A DNA stretch of 64,000 nucleotides, from positions 620,001 through 684,000 of the forward strand of contig DASTGN010000004.1 in the NCBI GenBank assembly GCA_035719105.1, in the 5' to 3' direction. The notes below the pieces were generated by a model that ran no database searches, was not told where the DNA came from, and worked only from the letters and a program-made list of their open reading frames with translations. The DNA comes from UBA8389 sp035719105 (GTDB lineage: Bacteria; Bacteroidota; Bacteroidia; Bacteroidales; UBA1402). The position numbers were made by a program, and so were the translations under genes. This document shows, piece after piece, positions 25,925 to 34,692 of the stretch; the first letter of the stretch is position 1, and the number at the start of each line of letters is the position of its first letter.

Positions 25925-25960
25925 TGTAATAAAAAAGATTTTTTTTCATTTGTCAGCAAC

Positions 25961-26707
25961 ATGAATTCTTTAAAAAACCGCCGAACCGTTCGTTCCTATT
26001 CCGACCAGGAAATCGATGAATTATTGTTGAACGGATTGCTTGAAACTGCCTGTCGTTCTTCCAACACTGGAAACATGCAAGCATACAGCATCGTTGTGAC
26101 CAAGGATGTCAACCAAAAGCGGGCACTGGCTCCGGCACACTTTAACCAACCTCAAGTGAACGAAGCACCGGTGGTTTTAACCTTTTGTGTCGATTTCAAC
26201 CGAATTGGACGTTGGTGTCAGCAGCGAAATGCGACCCCTGGCTTCGATAACCTCCAAGCGTTGACGTATGCCTCCATCGATGCTATTATCGTGGCACAGA
26301 CGTTCTGTGTGGCTGCCGAGGAGGCGGGGCTTGGCATTTGCTACCTGGGAACAACTACTTACAACCCGGAAACCATCATTGATGTGCTTCAGTTGCCAAG
26401 CTTGGTGCTCCCCATAACAACCCTCAGTGTCGGTTACCCCAAAGAGCCTGCGACCACCCCATTGCCCGATCGTTTGCCCCTGGAAGGCATCGTTCACCAG
26501 GAAACCTATTCCGAGTTCGATATCGCTGCCATCGACCGCATCTATGCCGAAAAGGAATCGCTTGAAGAATCCCTTCGTTTTCTTGAAATCAATCAGAAGG
26601 ATACCCTGGCTCAGATTTACACCGATATCCGCTATAAAAAATCCGACAACGAATTCTTTTCGAAATCGTGGCTAAAAGCTATTAAACGTCAGGGTTTTAT
26701 AAAATAG
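25961..26707 (+). CDS. Nitroreductase family protein (NfsA-like)
   Basis: Predicted FMN-dependent NAD(P)H oxidoreductase of 248 residues. The N-terminus MNSLKNRRTVRSYSDQEID holds the FMN-phosphate-binding Arg-Arg-(S/T) pattern. SSNTGNMQAYSIVVTKD and the GICYLGTTTYN region are typical of the NfsA/FRP branch. The physiological substrate cannot be told. The ATG at 25961 is chosen because the upstream TTG (25922) lies in the promoter box. It is convergent with dnaA, 31 nt apart. Confidence 0.86.
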   Translation: MNSLKNRRTVRSYSDQEIDELLLNGLLETACRSSNTGNMQAYSIVVTKDVNQKRALAPAHFNQPQVNEAPVVLTFCVDFNRIGRWCQQRNATPGFDNLQALTYASIDAIIVAQTFCVAAEEAGLGICYLGTTTYNPETIIDVLQLPSLVLPITTLSVGYPKEPATTPLPDRLPLEGIVHQETYSEFDIAAIDRIYAEKESLEESLRFLEINQKDTLAQIYTDIRYKKSDNEFFSKSWLKAIKRQGFIK

Positions 26708-26738
26708 GGAAGTGTTTGCTCCGTGCAAGGCGATGCAA

Positions 26739-28139
26739 TCAAGCGGTGCCCTGGATGAGTTGTTCTATCTCCTGAATACAGGAACGGAATTTCTTATCGG
26801 TTTCAATCCAGTTTCCAACCGTTTTGCAAGCATGGAGAACCGTTGCGTGGTCTCTTTTACCAATCAGTTCACCAATGTTGGAGTACGACTTGTCCGTATA
26901 CTTTCTGGAAAGGTACATGGCAATTTGCCTTGCCTGCGAAATTTCCTGCTTTTTTGATTTGGAATGAATGATTTCCATTTCCAGATCGAAATATTTGCAT
27001 ACTTCTTCTTCAATCAGTTCTACCGAAATTTGACGCTCCTGAACTTTGATGGCATTGGTGACAACCCGTTTGGCGAGTTCCATGTCTACCTCCTTTTCGT
27101 AGATGACAGAGTGTGCCATCAAGGATACAACGATACCTTCCAGGTCGCGAACGTTTTCTGTTGCGTTTCTGGCAATGTATTCTACTACTTCGCGACTGAA
27201 ATGCAGGCCGTCTCGCATGATTTTGCTTTCCAAAATGGCAACGCGTAACGCGTAGTTCGGTTTTTCCATCTCTGCAGTCAACCCCCATTTGAAACGGGTC
27301 AACAAGCGATCGTCAATGCCGACAATGTCCTTTGGTGGGCGGTCGCAAGTAATGACAAGTTGCTTGCCGTTCTGATGCAAATGATTGAAAATATGGAAAA
27401 ATACGTTTTGAGTACCGGTTTTGCCGCTCAACTCGTGGATATCGTCAATCAATAAAACGTCAATGCTTTGATAAAAGTGAATAAAGTCGTTGACCGTGTT
27501 GTTCAGATATGCTTGTGAGTATTGAACTTGAAACAGGTGGGAGGAAACATATAAAACTCGCAAGTTGCTATTTTGTTGCAAACCTGAGTTGCCAATGGCA
27601 TGTAGCAGGTGAGTTTTGCCTACGCCGGATTTGCCGTGTACAAACAAGGGGTTGAAAATGGTTTTACCCGGTTTCTCAGCGATGGAATAGCCAGCAGTTC
27701 TGGCCAACATATTGCTTTCGCCACCAATAAAATTGCCGAAGCTCAAATTAGAGTTCAGTTGGGGTTCCAACTTGCCGGGAGTATTTTGTTCGAACGGATT
27801 GTTGGAAGTGGTGGGTCGGGTTGGAATGCCTGAAATGCGGTTTACATTGGACTGGTGACTGTCAGGGGCCAGTTTCATGGGGGTGTCTGATACCATCACC
27901 TGATACATGAGCCTGGTATTTTCGCCGGTTACACGCAAAATAGCTTTGCCTATGAGATCAGCATATTGGTTTTCGAGCTGTTCGTAAAAAAAATGGCTTG
28001 GAACCTGCAGCAGCAATGCCTTGTCTTCGTATTGTAAAGGAATGATCGGAATAAACCACGTTGAGTAGCTCAAGTCGGGCACATTATCTTTAATAATGCT
28101 CAGACATTGATTCCAGAGAGTTTCGTGATTTAAGGTCAT
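26739..28139 (-). CDS. dnaA: Chromosomal replication initiator protein DnaA
   Basis: AAA+ initiator that binds DnaA boxes and opens the replication origin. The protein is 466 residues with the four usual domains: N-terminal DnaB-contact domain, a linker (about 90-140), the AAA+ core (Walker A HGKSGVGKTHLLHA; Walker B LLIDDIHELSGK) and a C-terminal helix-turn-helix with the signature GKRDHATVLHACKTV. The start is the ATG at 28139. No cluster of DnaA boxes is visible in the flanking gaps. Confidence 0.97.
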   Translation of the reverse strand: MTLNHETLWNQCLSIIKDNVPDLSYSTWFIPIIPLQYEDKALLLQVPSHFFYEQLENQYADLIGKAILRVTGENTRLMYQVMVSDTPMKLAPDSHQSNVNRISGIPTRPTTSNNPFEQNTPGKLEPQLNSNLSFGNFIGGESNMLARTAGYSIAEKPGKTIFNPLFVHGKSGVGKTHLLHAIGNSGLQQNSNLRVLYVSSHLFQVQYSQAYLNNTVNDFIHFYQSIDVLLIDDIHELSGKTGTQNVFFHIFNHLHQNGKQLVITCDRPPKDIVGIDDRLLTRFKWGLTAEMEKPNYALRVAILESKIMRDGLHFSREVVEYIARNATENVRDLEGIVVSLMAHSVIYEKEVDMELAKRVVTNAIKVQERQISVELIEEEVCKYFDLEMEIIHSKSKKQEISQARQIAMYLSRKYTDKSYSNIGELIGKRDHATVLHACKTVGNWIETDKKFRSCIQEIEQLIQGTA

Positions 28140-28477
28140 CGTTTTGGGTAGTGCTTAAAAACTTGGGATTGCAAATTTTGGAAAAAAAAAAGGATTCTCC
28201 AAACATGTTTTTCTTTTAATAAATAGTAAAAATGTATTGCGTTTACTTTCAGCGTGTTAGTTAATTAGCTGTATTTCAGCATGATGCAAGGTTAACATTT
28301 TCTAACTATCTTTAACCGAACACCTTGCAAATATGTCAGGTTGACACACCAATAATGGCACAGTTACCTTTAAGTCCCTGTTAATAAAGGATTGCGATAC
28401 ATTATTATTTTTGTGTTAAATCGTAAAAAAGCGAAGAAAAAAAAAATTGCTTACAATCTAAAACCAATTTGCTTGCT
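28140..28477. other. 338-bp non-coding gap upstream of dnaA
   Basis: AT-rich sequence between the MCE gene stop and the dnaA start. No open frame of note and no perfect TTATCCACA box. TGTTAATAA at about 28379 is the closest match (two mismatches on the reverse strand). It must hold the dnaA promoter, but I could not assign a -7/-33 pair with confidence. Confidence 0.6.
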
Positions 28478-29377
28478 TTATTTCGAACCGAAAAGTGAGA
28501 AATGGACATACCGCTTTGGACTGGCCTTCAAATCAAGCAACAAAGCGTTAGCACTGGATGCGGTCGTGCTCAGGTTGAACGTTGCAGCGCTCAGGTTTTG
28601 ATACAACGCTTTGTCGTTCAACAGCAAACCCATGGAGTTGTCCGTGCTGTTTAGCTTGAGGGTGATGTTTTCCAATTGGTTGAGCGTCTTATTCAGGGAG
28701 GTTACGTCGATTTGGTTGATTTTGGTGCCTGCAGCCGAGAATTGAGCGGTCATCTCGTCCACATTGTCTAAGATGCTTGGCAGCTTATCCATGGATTTGT
28801 TCAATTTGACAGACAACAAAGAGAGTTCTTTGCTGGTTTTTTCGATAGAAGTCAGGGAATGATTCAGACTGCCGTTGTTTACCAACGTTTCCACACTGGC
28901 TAACAAAGAATCAGTTCGCTGAATCATACGTTGTACGTCGGCTAGGACACCTTCCTGCAATTGATCCATGATGCCGGGATTCCGACCTGACAAAAGAGTA
29001 TCGCCACTGTTCAGGACTTTACCATTTAGTTCGCCCAATTTGAGCACTACGGTCGGATTACCAACCATGGCTGATTGGATGATGGCTTTGGAACCTTCGG
29101 GAAGTTTTAATTCTGTATTTAGATCCAAGTCGATGATGATGTGACCGGGTTGGTCGTATTGATACTGGATGTCACGAACCAAACCTACTTGATAACCATC
29201 CAACATGACTGGGCTCGATTTGACCAAACCGTCTATTTGGGTGTAATTCACATAATAATGATTGGATGGATTCAGGAGGTTGACCCCTTTCAGGTAATTG
29301 AGCCCCCAGACAAAAACTGCAAATGCTGCTATGACGATTAAGCCAATTTTGGCTTCACTTTTGAACTTCGTTTTCAT
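28478..29377 (-). CDS. MCE/MlaD family protein
   Basis: Substrate-binding component of a lipid-transport system of the Mla/MCE type, anchored in the inner membrane and facing the periplasm. The protein is 299 residues: short cytoplasmic start, one helix (about residues 11-29), the MCE domain (about 35-115, including VNYTQIDGLVKSSPVMLDGY and GNPTVVLKLG), then a long predicted coiled coil. No MlaE/MlaF partner is adjacent. It lies 59 nt after the amidase gene on the same strand and may be co-transcribed with it. Confidence 0.88.
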   Translation of the reverse strand: MKTKFKSEAKIGLIVIAAFAVFVWGLNYLKGVNLLNPSNHYYVNYTQIDGLVKSSPVMLDGYQVGLVRDIQYQYDQPGHIIIDLDLNTELKLPEGSKAIIQSAMVGNPTVVLKLGELNGKVLNSGDTLLSGRNPGIMDQLQEGVLADVQRMIQRTDSLLASVETLVNNGSLNHSLTSIEKTSKELSLLSVKLNKSMDKLPSILDNVDEMTAQFSAAGTKINQIDVTSLNKTLNQLENITLKLNSTDNSMGLLLNDKALYQNLSAATFNLSTTASSANALLLDLKASPKRYVHFSLFGSK

Positions 29378-29436
29378 AATTAACAGGATATTTTACGTGG
29401 AACCCTCGAGTAATCCGTGGACAAAAGTACGATTTT

Positions 29437-30579
29437 TTATTTAATGGCTACTCGGTGACCATTTTGAAAAGCTGCGACGAAGGCATCTGGGAACCGATTG
29501 GAAAGTTCTTTTCGTTTTGTATTGGCTTCCTCAAAAGTATTGAAACTGCCAACTGTGTATTTGTAGAGCTTTTTTTCCACATAATAATCGGCTTGTTGGC
29601 CTTTTAGTTTCGTACTTCTTTCCGAAAGTTTCACTTCGGAAGTTAAAATCTGTACTTTATAAACGATATCATTTTGGTCGGAGACTTTCGACGTGAAGGA
29701 AATGCTGGCAGTGGTTTTAGTGGTCGTATCGGATATGCGATTCTGAGTGACAGGCAAGGTGTCTGGAACATCTTCAACGACGGGTTTCTTCAGGGAGGAT
29801 GAATTGGTGGATTTGCGTTCGTAATCGGTTCTGAAATCTGCAAAGCCTTTATATATGCACAAGGCAGTTTGTTCTTGCCCTTCTTCACTTTTTAGGTAGG
29901 CTTCTTCGGTGGGGTTTGACAGGAAGCCCGTTTCCACCAATACCGAGGGCATGCTGGTGCATCGAAGCACCAAAAAGACATCTTGACGGACTCCCCGGTC
30001 GTATCGGCCGTTTGCTACGAATTTGTTTTGAATGGTGGAGGCGAACTGGATGCTTTGATTCATGTAATTGTCTTGCATGAACTCAAACATGATGTAAGAT
30101 TCAGGTGAAGTAGGGTCAAAACCTTCGTATCGCTGCTTGTAATCGTCTTCCAATAAGATTACGGAGTTTTCACGTTTGGCAATGGCCATATTTTCTGCTG
30201 TTCGGTTCTGTCCCAACGTAAACGTGGAGGGGCCATGGGGGTTGGGCGAATCGGCATGGTCGGCGTGCAGGGAAATGAACAAATTGGCTTTTGCCTTGTT
30301 GGCAATGATGGCGCGTTGGTTGAGTTCAATGAATTCATCCGTGCTGCGTGTAAAAATAATTTTGACATCCGGTTGTTTGGAAGCAATGAGTTTACCCAAT
30401 TTGAGCCCGATGTTGAGGACAATGTCCTTTTCCTTGCAACTGGATCCGAGGGTTCCGGAATCTTTGCCCCCGTGACCAGGGTCGATGACAACAGTGAATC
30501 CGGAAGCAACTGCGATAAAGGAAGTTTGGATGAACAATCCAAGGATGATCAAAAGCAAGCGCAGGGTCCGGTAGGGCAT
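29437..30579 (-). CDS. N-acetylmuramoyl-L-alanine amidase (Amidase_3)
   Basis: Periplasmic zinc amidase that removes peptides from peptidoglycan, usually needed for daughter-cell separation. The protein is 380 residues. A signal peptide (about 1-25) precedes the catalytic domain. Zinc and catalytic residues are visible: VIDPGHGGKDSG (His), KEKDIVLN (Glu), LFISLHADHAD (His) and LVETGFLSNPTEE (Glu). A Ser/Thr-rich linker leads to a C-terminal SPOR-like domain (about 305-380), which would bind denuded glycan at the septum. Its promoter is one of the clearest in the window. Confidence 0.93.
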   Translation of the reverse strand: MPYRTLRLLLIILGLFIQTSFIAVASGFTVVIDPGHGGKDSGTLGSSCKEKDIVLNIGLKLGKLIASKQPDVKIIFTRSTDEFIELNQRAIIANKAKANLFISLHADHADSPNPHGPSTFTLGQNRTAENMAIAKRENSVILLEDDYKQRYEGFDPTSPESYIMFEFMQDNYMNQSIQFASTIQNKFVANGRYDRGVRQDVFLVLRCTSMPSVLVETGFLSNPTEEAYLKSEEGQEQTALCIYKGFADFRTDYERKSTNSSSLKKPVVEDVPDTLPVTQNRISDTTTKTTASISFTSKVSDQNDIVYKVQILTSEVKLSERSTKLKGQQADYYVEKKLYKYTVGSFNTFEEANTKRKELSNRFPDAFVAAFQNGHRVAIK

Positions 30580-30605
30580 AAGGTTGTATTAAATTTTTAC
30601 CTTTA

Positions 30606-30638
30606 CAAAAATAGCGTAAAATCGATAACAAGCAAAAA
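30606..30638 (-). promoter_or_regulatory. Promoter of the amidase-MCE unit
   Basis: On the minus strand a -33 TTTTTG (30638-30633) and a perfect -7 TATTTTTG (30613-30606) are 19 nt apart, the ideal Bacteroidota arrangement. The ATG at 30579 follows after 26 nt. Confidence 0.75.
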
Positions 30639-30668
30639 GATTTGGTTTACTTTGTATAAAACCTCTAT

Positions 30669-31205
30669 ATGGACACCCTTTCAATATTAAAACGACATTT
30701 AGGTTCGAACCAGGAATTGTTCCACACGGTCTATACACATAGCCGGCATGTCATGTTGAAAGCGTTGTCACTATCCGAAAGACATCCGGAATTGGCTTTG
30801 GATAATACCTTTATCGAAGAAGCCGCCTTGTTGCACGATATTGGTGTATATTGTACGAATGCGCCTGATATTCATTGTTTTGGATCCTTTCCTTATATTG
30901 GCCACGGTTATTTGGGACGTGAATTATTAGAAAAGGAGGGTCTGCCTCGACACAGTTTGGTTTGTGAGCGACATACAGGTACGGGACTTTACTTGACTGA
31001 AATCCTTGCCAAAAATTTGCCATTGCCTCATCGGGACCTGGCACCTGTCAGTTTGGAAGAGCAAATGATCTGTTTTGCGGATAAATTTTACTCAAAATCT
31101 CATCTCGATTCGGAATTTTCGGTGGAGGAAGTTCGCCAGAAACTCACCAAATATGGCCCTGAAGGGGTGGCGCGTTTCGACCGTTGGTGCAAAATGTTTT
31201 TATAA
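30669..31205 (+). CDS. HD-domain protein, predicted phosphohydrolase
   Basis: A 178-residue soluble HD-superfamily protein. The metal-binding residues are visible as the early His in HSRHVMLKALSLS, the HD pair in LLHDIGVYC, and later His residues in GHGYLGRELLE and CERHTGTG. This is the arrangement of small single-domain HD phosphohydrolases acting on nucleotides or related phosphates. The real substrate is unknown. It is divergent from the amidase gene and precedes the LptD-like gene on the same strand by 87 nt. Confidence 0.8.
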   Translation: MDTLSILKRHLGSNQELFHTVYTHSRHVMLKALSLSERHPELALDNTFIEEAALLHDIGVYCTNAPDIHCFGSFPYIGHGYLGRELLEKEGLPRHSLVCERHTGTGLYLTEILAKNLPLPHRDLAPVSLEEQMICFADKFYSKSHLDSEFSVEEVRQKLTKYGPEGVARFDRWCKMFL

Positions 31206-31263
31206 TGAGGTTGCCGTTAAGCACTTTTCACGCTCCTGCCTTCGGGTTTCCAACTAGTTTGAG

Positions 31264-31271
31264 TATTTTTG
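31264..31271 (+). promoter_or_regulatory. Promoter -7 box of the LptD-like gene
   Basis: TATTTTTG, a perfect TAnnTTTG match, 21 nt before the ATG at 31293. No clear -33 box. Confidence 0.5.
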
Positions 31272-31292
31272 CGCACTAATTAAGGGCAGTAC

Positions 31293-33989
31293 ATGACTTT
31301 TTCACGACTTTCCGTTTTGTTCAGTTTGGTGGCATTACCGCTGGTCGGCCAGGTGCTGCCTTCGGGCAATACTGTCCGACAGGTTGCAAAGTCCGTTCCC
31401 CAAACGAATGCAACCCTTTTGCGGTCTTCAAAAGATTCCACTGCCGTTAAAGATTCTTCCTCCAAAAGCGTCAAAGAACAATCAATTACCGAAATTGTCG
31501 AATATTCTGCCAAGGACTCCTTGGTTTTTGAAGAAGGTGGTGTAGCCAGAATGTATGGAACTGGTTCCGTAAAATATGGTGAACTGAAACTGGATGCCGG
31601 TTATATCCAGATGGATATGGACAGTAGCCTGCTTTCGGCAGTTGGTCGTCCAGATTCTGCCGGAAAAATGACCGAAGATCCTGTTTTCAAGGATGAAAGC
31701 GGTGAATACAAGTCCAAGGGGCTGAAATACAATTTCAAGTCGAAAAAAGGATTGATTTCCCAAGTGGTGACCCAACAAGGAGAAGGTTGGATCGTGGGTG
31801 GCACCACCAAAAAAATGACCGATGATGTGTTGTGCATGGTTAACGGAAAGTACACGACCTGCGAAAACCAGGATCATCCGCATTTTTACTTAGACCTGAG
31901 TAAAGCCAAAGTGAAACCAGGTAGCTATATCGTTTCAGGGCCAGCGCACTTGGTGATGGAAGACGTGGATCTGCCGTTGATGCTGCCATTCGGCTACTTT
32001 CCATTCAAGGGAAAATACTCTTCCGGATTTTTGATGCCTACTTACGGTGATGAGTTGCAACGAGGTTTTTACCTGAGTAACATGGGGTATTACTTCGCGT
32101 TCAATGATTATGTGGATTTGGCACTGCGCACGGATCTTTATTCGAAGGGTTCCTGGGGTGTCAAGGTCAATTCGACTTATCGGAAGCGTTATAAATTTTC
32201 GGGTAACTTCAGTGCGTCGTATGTGGAAACGGTGTCGGGTGAGAAATCGTTACCCGATTATTCCAAGGCCAAAGATTTGAGAATCAGCTGGAGCCATTCG
32301 CAGGATGCCAAGGCTGATCCGTTCCGTACATTTTCAGCCAGCGTCAATTTTGCAACCAGTGGATATACCCGAAACGACCTGGCTTCGCTTTACAATCAAA
32401 ATGCGTTTGCCGAAAATACCAAAAGTTCCTCCGTGAGCTACTCCCAGCGTTTTCCGGAGAGCCCTTGGAGTTTGTCGGCGAGCATGACGGTGAATCAGTC
32501 GAGCAAGGACTCCACGTTATCGGTCTCGCTTCCAGGATTGAGTTTGAACATGACCACCATCTACCCTTTCAAACGGAAAAATGCGGTTGGAGAGGAGCGT
32601 TGGTACGAAAAGATTCGTGTGGGTTATTCTGGGAGAATGGCCAACAGCATCAGCAACGTAAAGGAATACGACATCATGCATAAATCGATCATTAAAGATT
32701 GGAGGAACGGTGTGATGCACAGCATTCCCATTTCGGCCACCTTTAATGTGCTGAATTACATTAGTATAAATGCTAATATGTCTTACAACGAACGTTGGTA
32801 TTCCAGTTCGCTCGATAAATCATACGACCCGGTCATCGATAAAGTGGTGACGGATACTTCTTGGGGGTTCAATCGTGTTTGGGATTACACGGCCTCCGTC
32901 AGTGCTTCGACTAAGTTGTATGGTATGTACCAGATGAATCCGAAAATATTTGGCAACATCAGTCAAATCAGACACGTGATGTCGCCTGACATTTCACTGT
33001 CCTATCGACCTGATTTTGGACAATCTCGTTACGGATATTGGGACGAATTCTCCTATTTGGACAGCAAGGGCAAGGAGCAAGTCGTGACCTATTCTCGTTT
33101 TTCCAACGGTTTGTATGGTTCTCCCGGGCGTGGCGAATCAGGGACTGTGAATTTCTCGGTGGCCAACCAGGTGGAAATGAAAATCAAGCAAGTGACCGAT
33201 ACGGCCATCAATTATAAAAAGGTGAGTTTGATTGATGACTTACGCTTTGGAACTTCTTACAATATGGCTGCGGATAGCTTGAACTGGAGTGACATCACAG
33301 CCAGCATTCGTCTAAAATTTAGTCCTAGCTACTCGTTGAACCTAGGTGGATCTTTTCAACCGTATACCTTTATTCTGAACAGCGATGGTAATCCGGTTCG
33401 GGTAAACCGAACACAGTTTGCGAAATACGGTATTCCAGGGCGTCTTACTGGTACTGGAACTTCGTTAAACTACACCCTGAACAATGACACTTTCAAAAAA
33501 TTGGCAAAGATTTTCCAGAAGAAACAGGCGAATGCTGATGCAGAAAACGGAGCTAAGCCGGAAGGAACAGAGAATCAGTCAACGCCAGCCAAGCCGTTGG
33601 ATGCTGAATCGGCTTTGTATGCTCCCTGTAAAATTCCATGGAGTATTGGTATTTCTTACACGGTACGATATGGCCAATCCGACTTTAATAAGAAGAAGTT
33701 GGAATACAACTATGATCTCAGCCAGAATTTAAGTTTCAGCGGCAGTTTGTCTTTGACCGACAAGTGGAAATTCAATGCCAGCACCAGTTACAACTTCGAT
33801 GCCAAGAGGTTGGCCACGATGAACTGCTCAGTAAGCCGCGACTTGCATTGTTGGACAATGACTGCAAGCTTCATTCCCATTGGTCCTTATAAGTCGTATA
33901 ATTTCACCATTGCAGTGAAATCGTCTCTGCTCGAAGATTTGAAGTACGAGCAACACCAAAATCCAAGAGACAATAATTTGTGGAAGTAA
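31293..33989 (+). CDS. lptD: LptD-like LPS assembly outer-membrane protein
   Basis: Large outer-membrane beta-barrel protein of 898 residues, of the type annotated in Bacteroidota as putative LPS-assembly protein LptD. A signal peptide (about 1-22) is followed by a Ser-rich stretch. An OstA/LptA-like beta-jellyroll region comes next (about 65-250, e.g. GSVKYGELKLDAGYIQMDMD), then a long barrel rich in alternating polar/hydrophobic strands (to 898). It would insert LPS into the outer leaflet. The neighbours are envelope genes. The 3' end is 4 nt from convergent ung. Confidence 0.87.
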   Translation: MTFSRLSVLFSLVALPLVGQVLPSGNTVRQVAKSVPQTNATLLRSSKDSTAVKDSSSKSVKEQSITEIVEYSAKDSLVFEEGGVARMYGTGSVKYGELKLDAGYIQMDMDSSLLSAVGRPDSAGKMTEDPVFKDESGEYKSKGLKYNFKSKKGLISQVVTQQGEGWIVGGTTKKMTDDVLCMVNGKYTTCENQDHPHFYLDLSKAKVKPGSYIVSGPAHLVMEDVDLPLMLPFGYFPFKGKYSSGFLMPTYGDELQRGFYLSNMGYYFAFNDYVDLALRTDLYSKGSWGVKVNSTYRKRYKFSGNFSASYVETVSGEKSLPDYSKAKDLRISWSHSQDAKADPFRTFSASVNFATSGYTRNDLASLYNQNAFAENTKSSSVSYSQRFPESPWSLSASMTVNQSSKDSTLSVSLPGLSLNMTTIYPFKRKNAVGEERWYEKIRVGYSGRMANSISNVKEYDIMHKSIIKDWRNGVMHSIPISATFNVLNYISINANMSYNERWYSSSLDKSYDPVIDKVVTDTSWGFNRVWDYTASVSASTKLYGMYQMNPKIFGNISQIRHVMSPDISLSYRPDFGQSRYGYWDEFSYLDSKGKEQVVTYSRFSNGLYGSPGRGESGTVNFSVANQVEMKIKQVTDTAINYKKVSLIDDLRFGTSYNMAADSLNWSDITASIRLKFSPSYSLNLGGSFQPYTFILNSDGNPVRVNRTQFAKYGIPGRLTGTGTSLNYTLNNDTFKKLAKIFQKKQANADAENGAKPEGTENQSTPAKPLDAESALYAPCKIPWSIGISYTVRYGQSDFNKKKLEYNYDLSQNLSFSGSLSLTDKWKFNASTSYNFDAKRLATMNCSVSRDLHCWTMTASFIPIGPYKSYNFTIAVKSSLLEDLKYEQHQNPRDNNLWK

Positions 33990-33993
33990 GCCG

Positions 33994-34659
33994 TTAGTGC
34001 CAATCGATGGGCGTAAGACCCCGTTTCATCAAGTATTCGTTGGCTTGGCTAAAATGATGGTTTCCAAAAAAACCTCGATGGGCTGAAAGTGGAGAGGGGT
34101 GAACCGATTTTAATACCAGATGTTTTTTTGAATCGATGAACTCTCCCTTCTTTTGAGCATAAGAGCCCCAGAGTAAGAAGACCAAGCCAGTGCGTTCTTC
34201 GGCCAATCGGTGAATGGCGGCATCGGTGAAGGTTTCCCAACCTCTGTTTTGATGGGAACCTGCCTGGTGGGCACGAACAGTGAGCGTGGCATTCAGCAGG
34301 AGAACTCCTTGGTTGGCCCAGCGTTCCAGATTGCCATCTTTATAGGGTTCGTACCCTTCGTCCGAGCGGATTTCCTTGAAAATGTTCTGCAGGGATGGGG
34401 GAAACTTGACATCCTGTTTCACCGAAAAACACAGTCCGTGGGCTTGTCCGGGTTCGTGATAGGGGTCTTGGCCAAGGATGACCACTTTGACATTATTAAA
34501 TGGGCAGTGGTCGAATGCATTGAAAATCAGCTTGCCTTCGGGATAGACGGTTTGCTGTTTGTACTCCATTCGGACATACTCCGTCAACCTAGAAAAATAG
34601 TCTTTTTCGAACTCTTTTTCCAACACGGTTTTCCACGAATTTTCTATCTTTACGTCCAT
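33994..34659 (-). CDS. ung: Uracil-DNA glycosylase
   Basis: Base-excision repair enzyme that removes uracil from DNA. The protein is 221 residues. The water-activating motif GQDPYHEPGQAHGLCFSV (catalytic Asp) and the minor-groove loop HPSPLSAHRGFFG (catalytic His) are intact, as is the uracil-recognition Asn in GVLLLNATLTVR. Standard family 1 Ung. It is divergent from the DUF5715-like gene, with only 33 bp between the two start codons. Confidence 0.97.
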   Translation of the reverse strand: MDVKIENSWKTVLEKEFEKDYFSRLTEYVRMEYKQQTVYPEGKLIFNAFDHCPFNNVKVVILGQDPYHEPGQAHGLCFSVKQDVKFPPSLQNIFKEIRSDEGYEPYKDGNLERWANQGVLLLNATLTVRAHQAGSHQNRGWETFTDAAIHRLAEERTGLVFLLWGSYAQKKGEFIDSKKHLVLKSVHPSPLSAHRGFFGNHHFSQANEYLMKRGLTPIDWH

Positions 34660-34692
34660 AACGCCACAAATCTACATAAAACTTTTTTCTCC

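Noticed and set aside
25621..25960. Cobalamin riboswitch before the B12-dependent nrdJ
   Set aside because: The gap is AT-rich and shows neither the B12-box nor a multi-stem fold.
28140..28477. Replication origin next to dnaA
   Set aside because: No perfect TTATCCACA box and no cluster of near matches was seen here or at 25621-25960 (one TTTTTCACA only). GC skew could not be computed by eye.
34210..34692. Long 5' extension of the DUF5715-like frame
   Set aside because: This part is antisense to ung; the signal/anchor sequence starts at the ATG at 34693.
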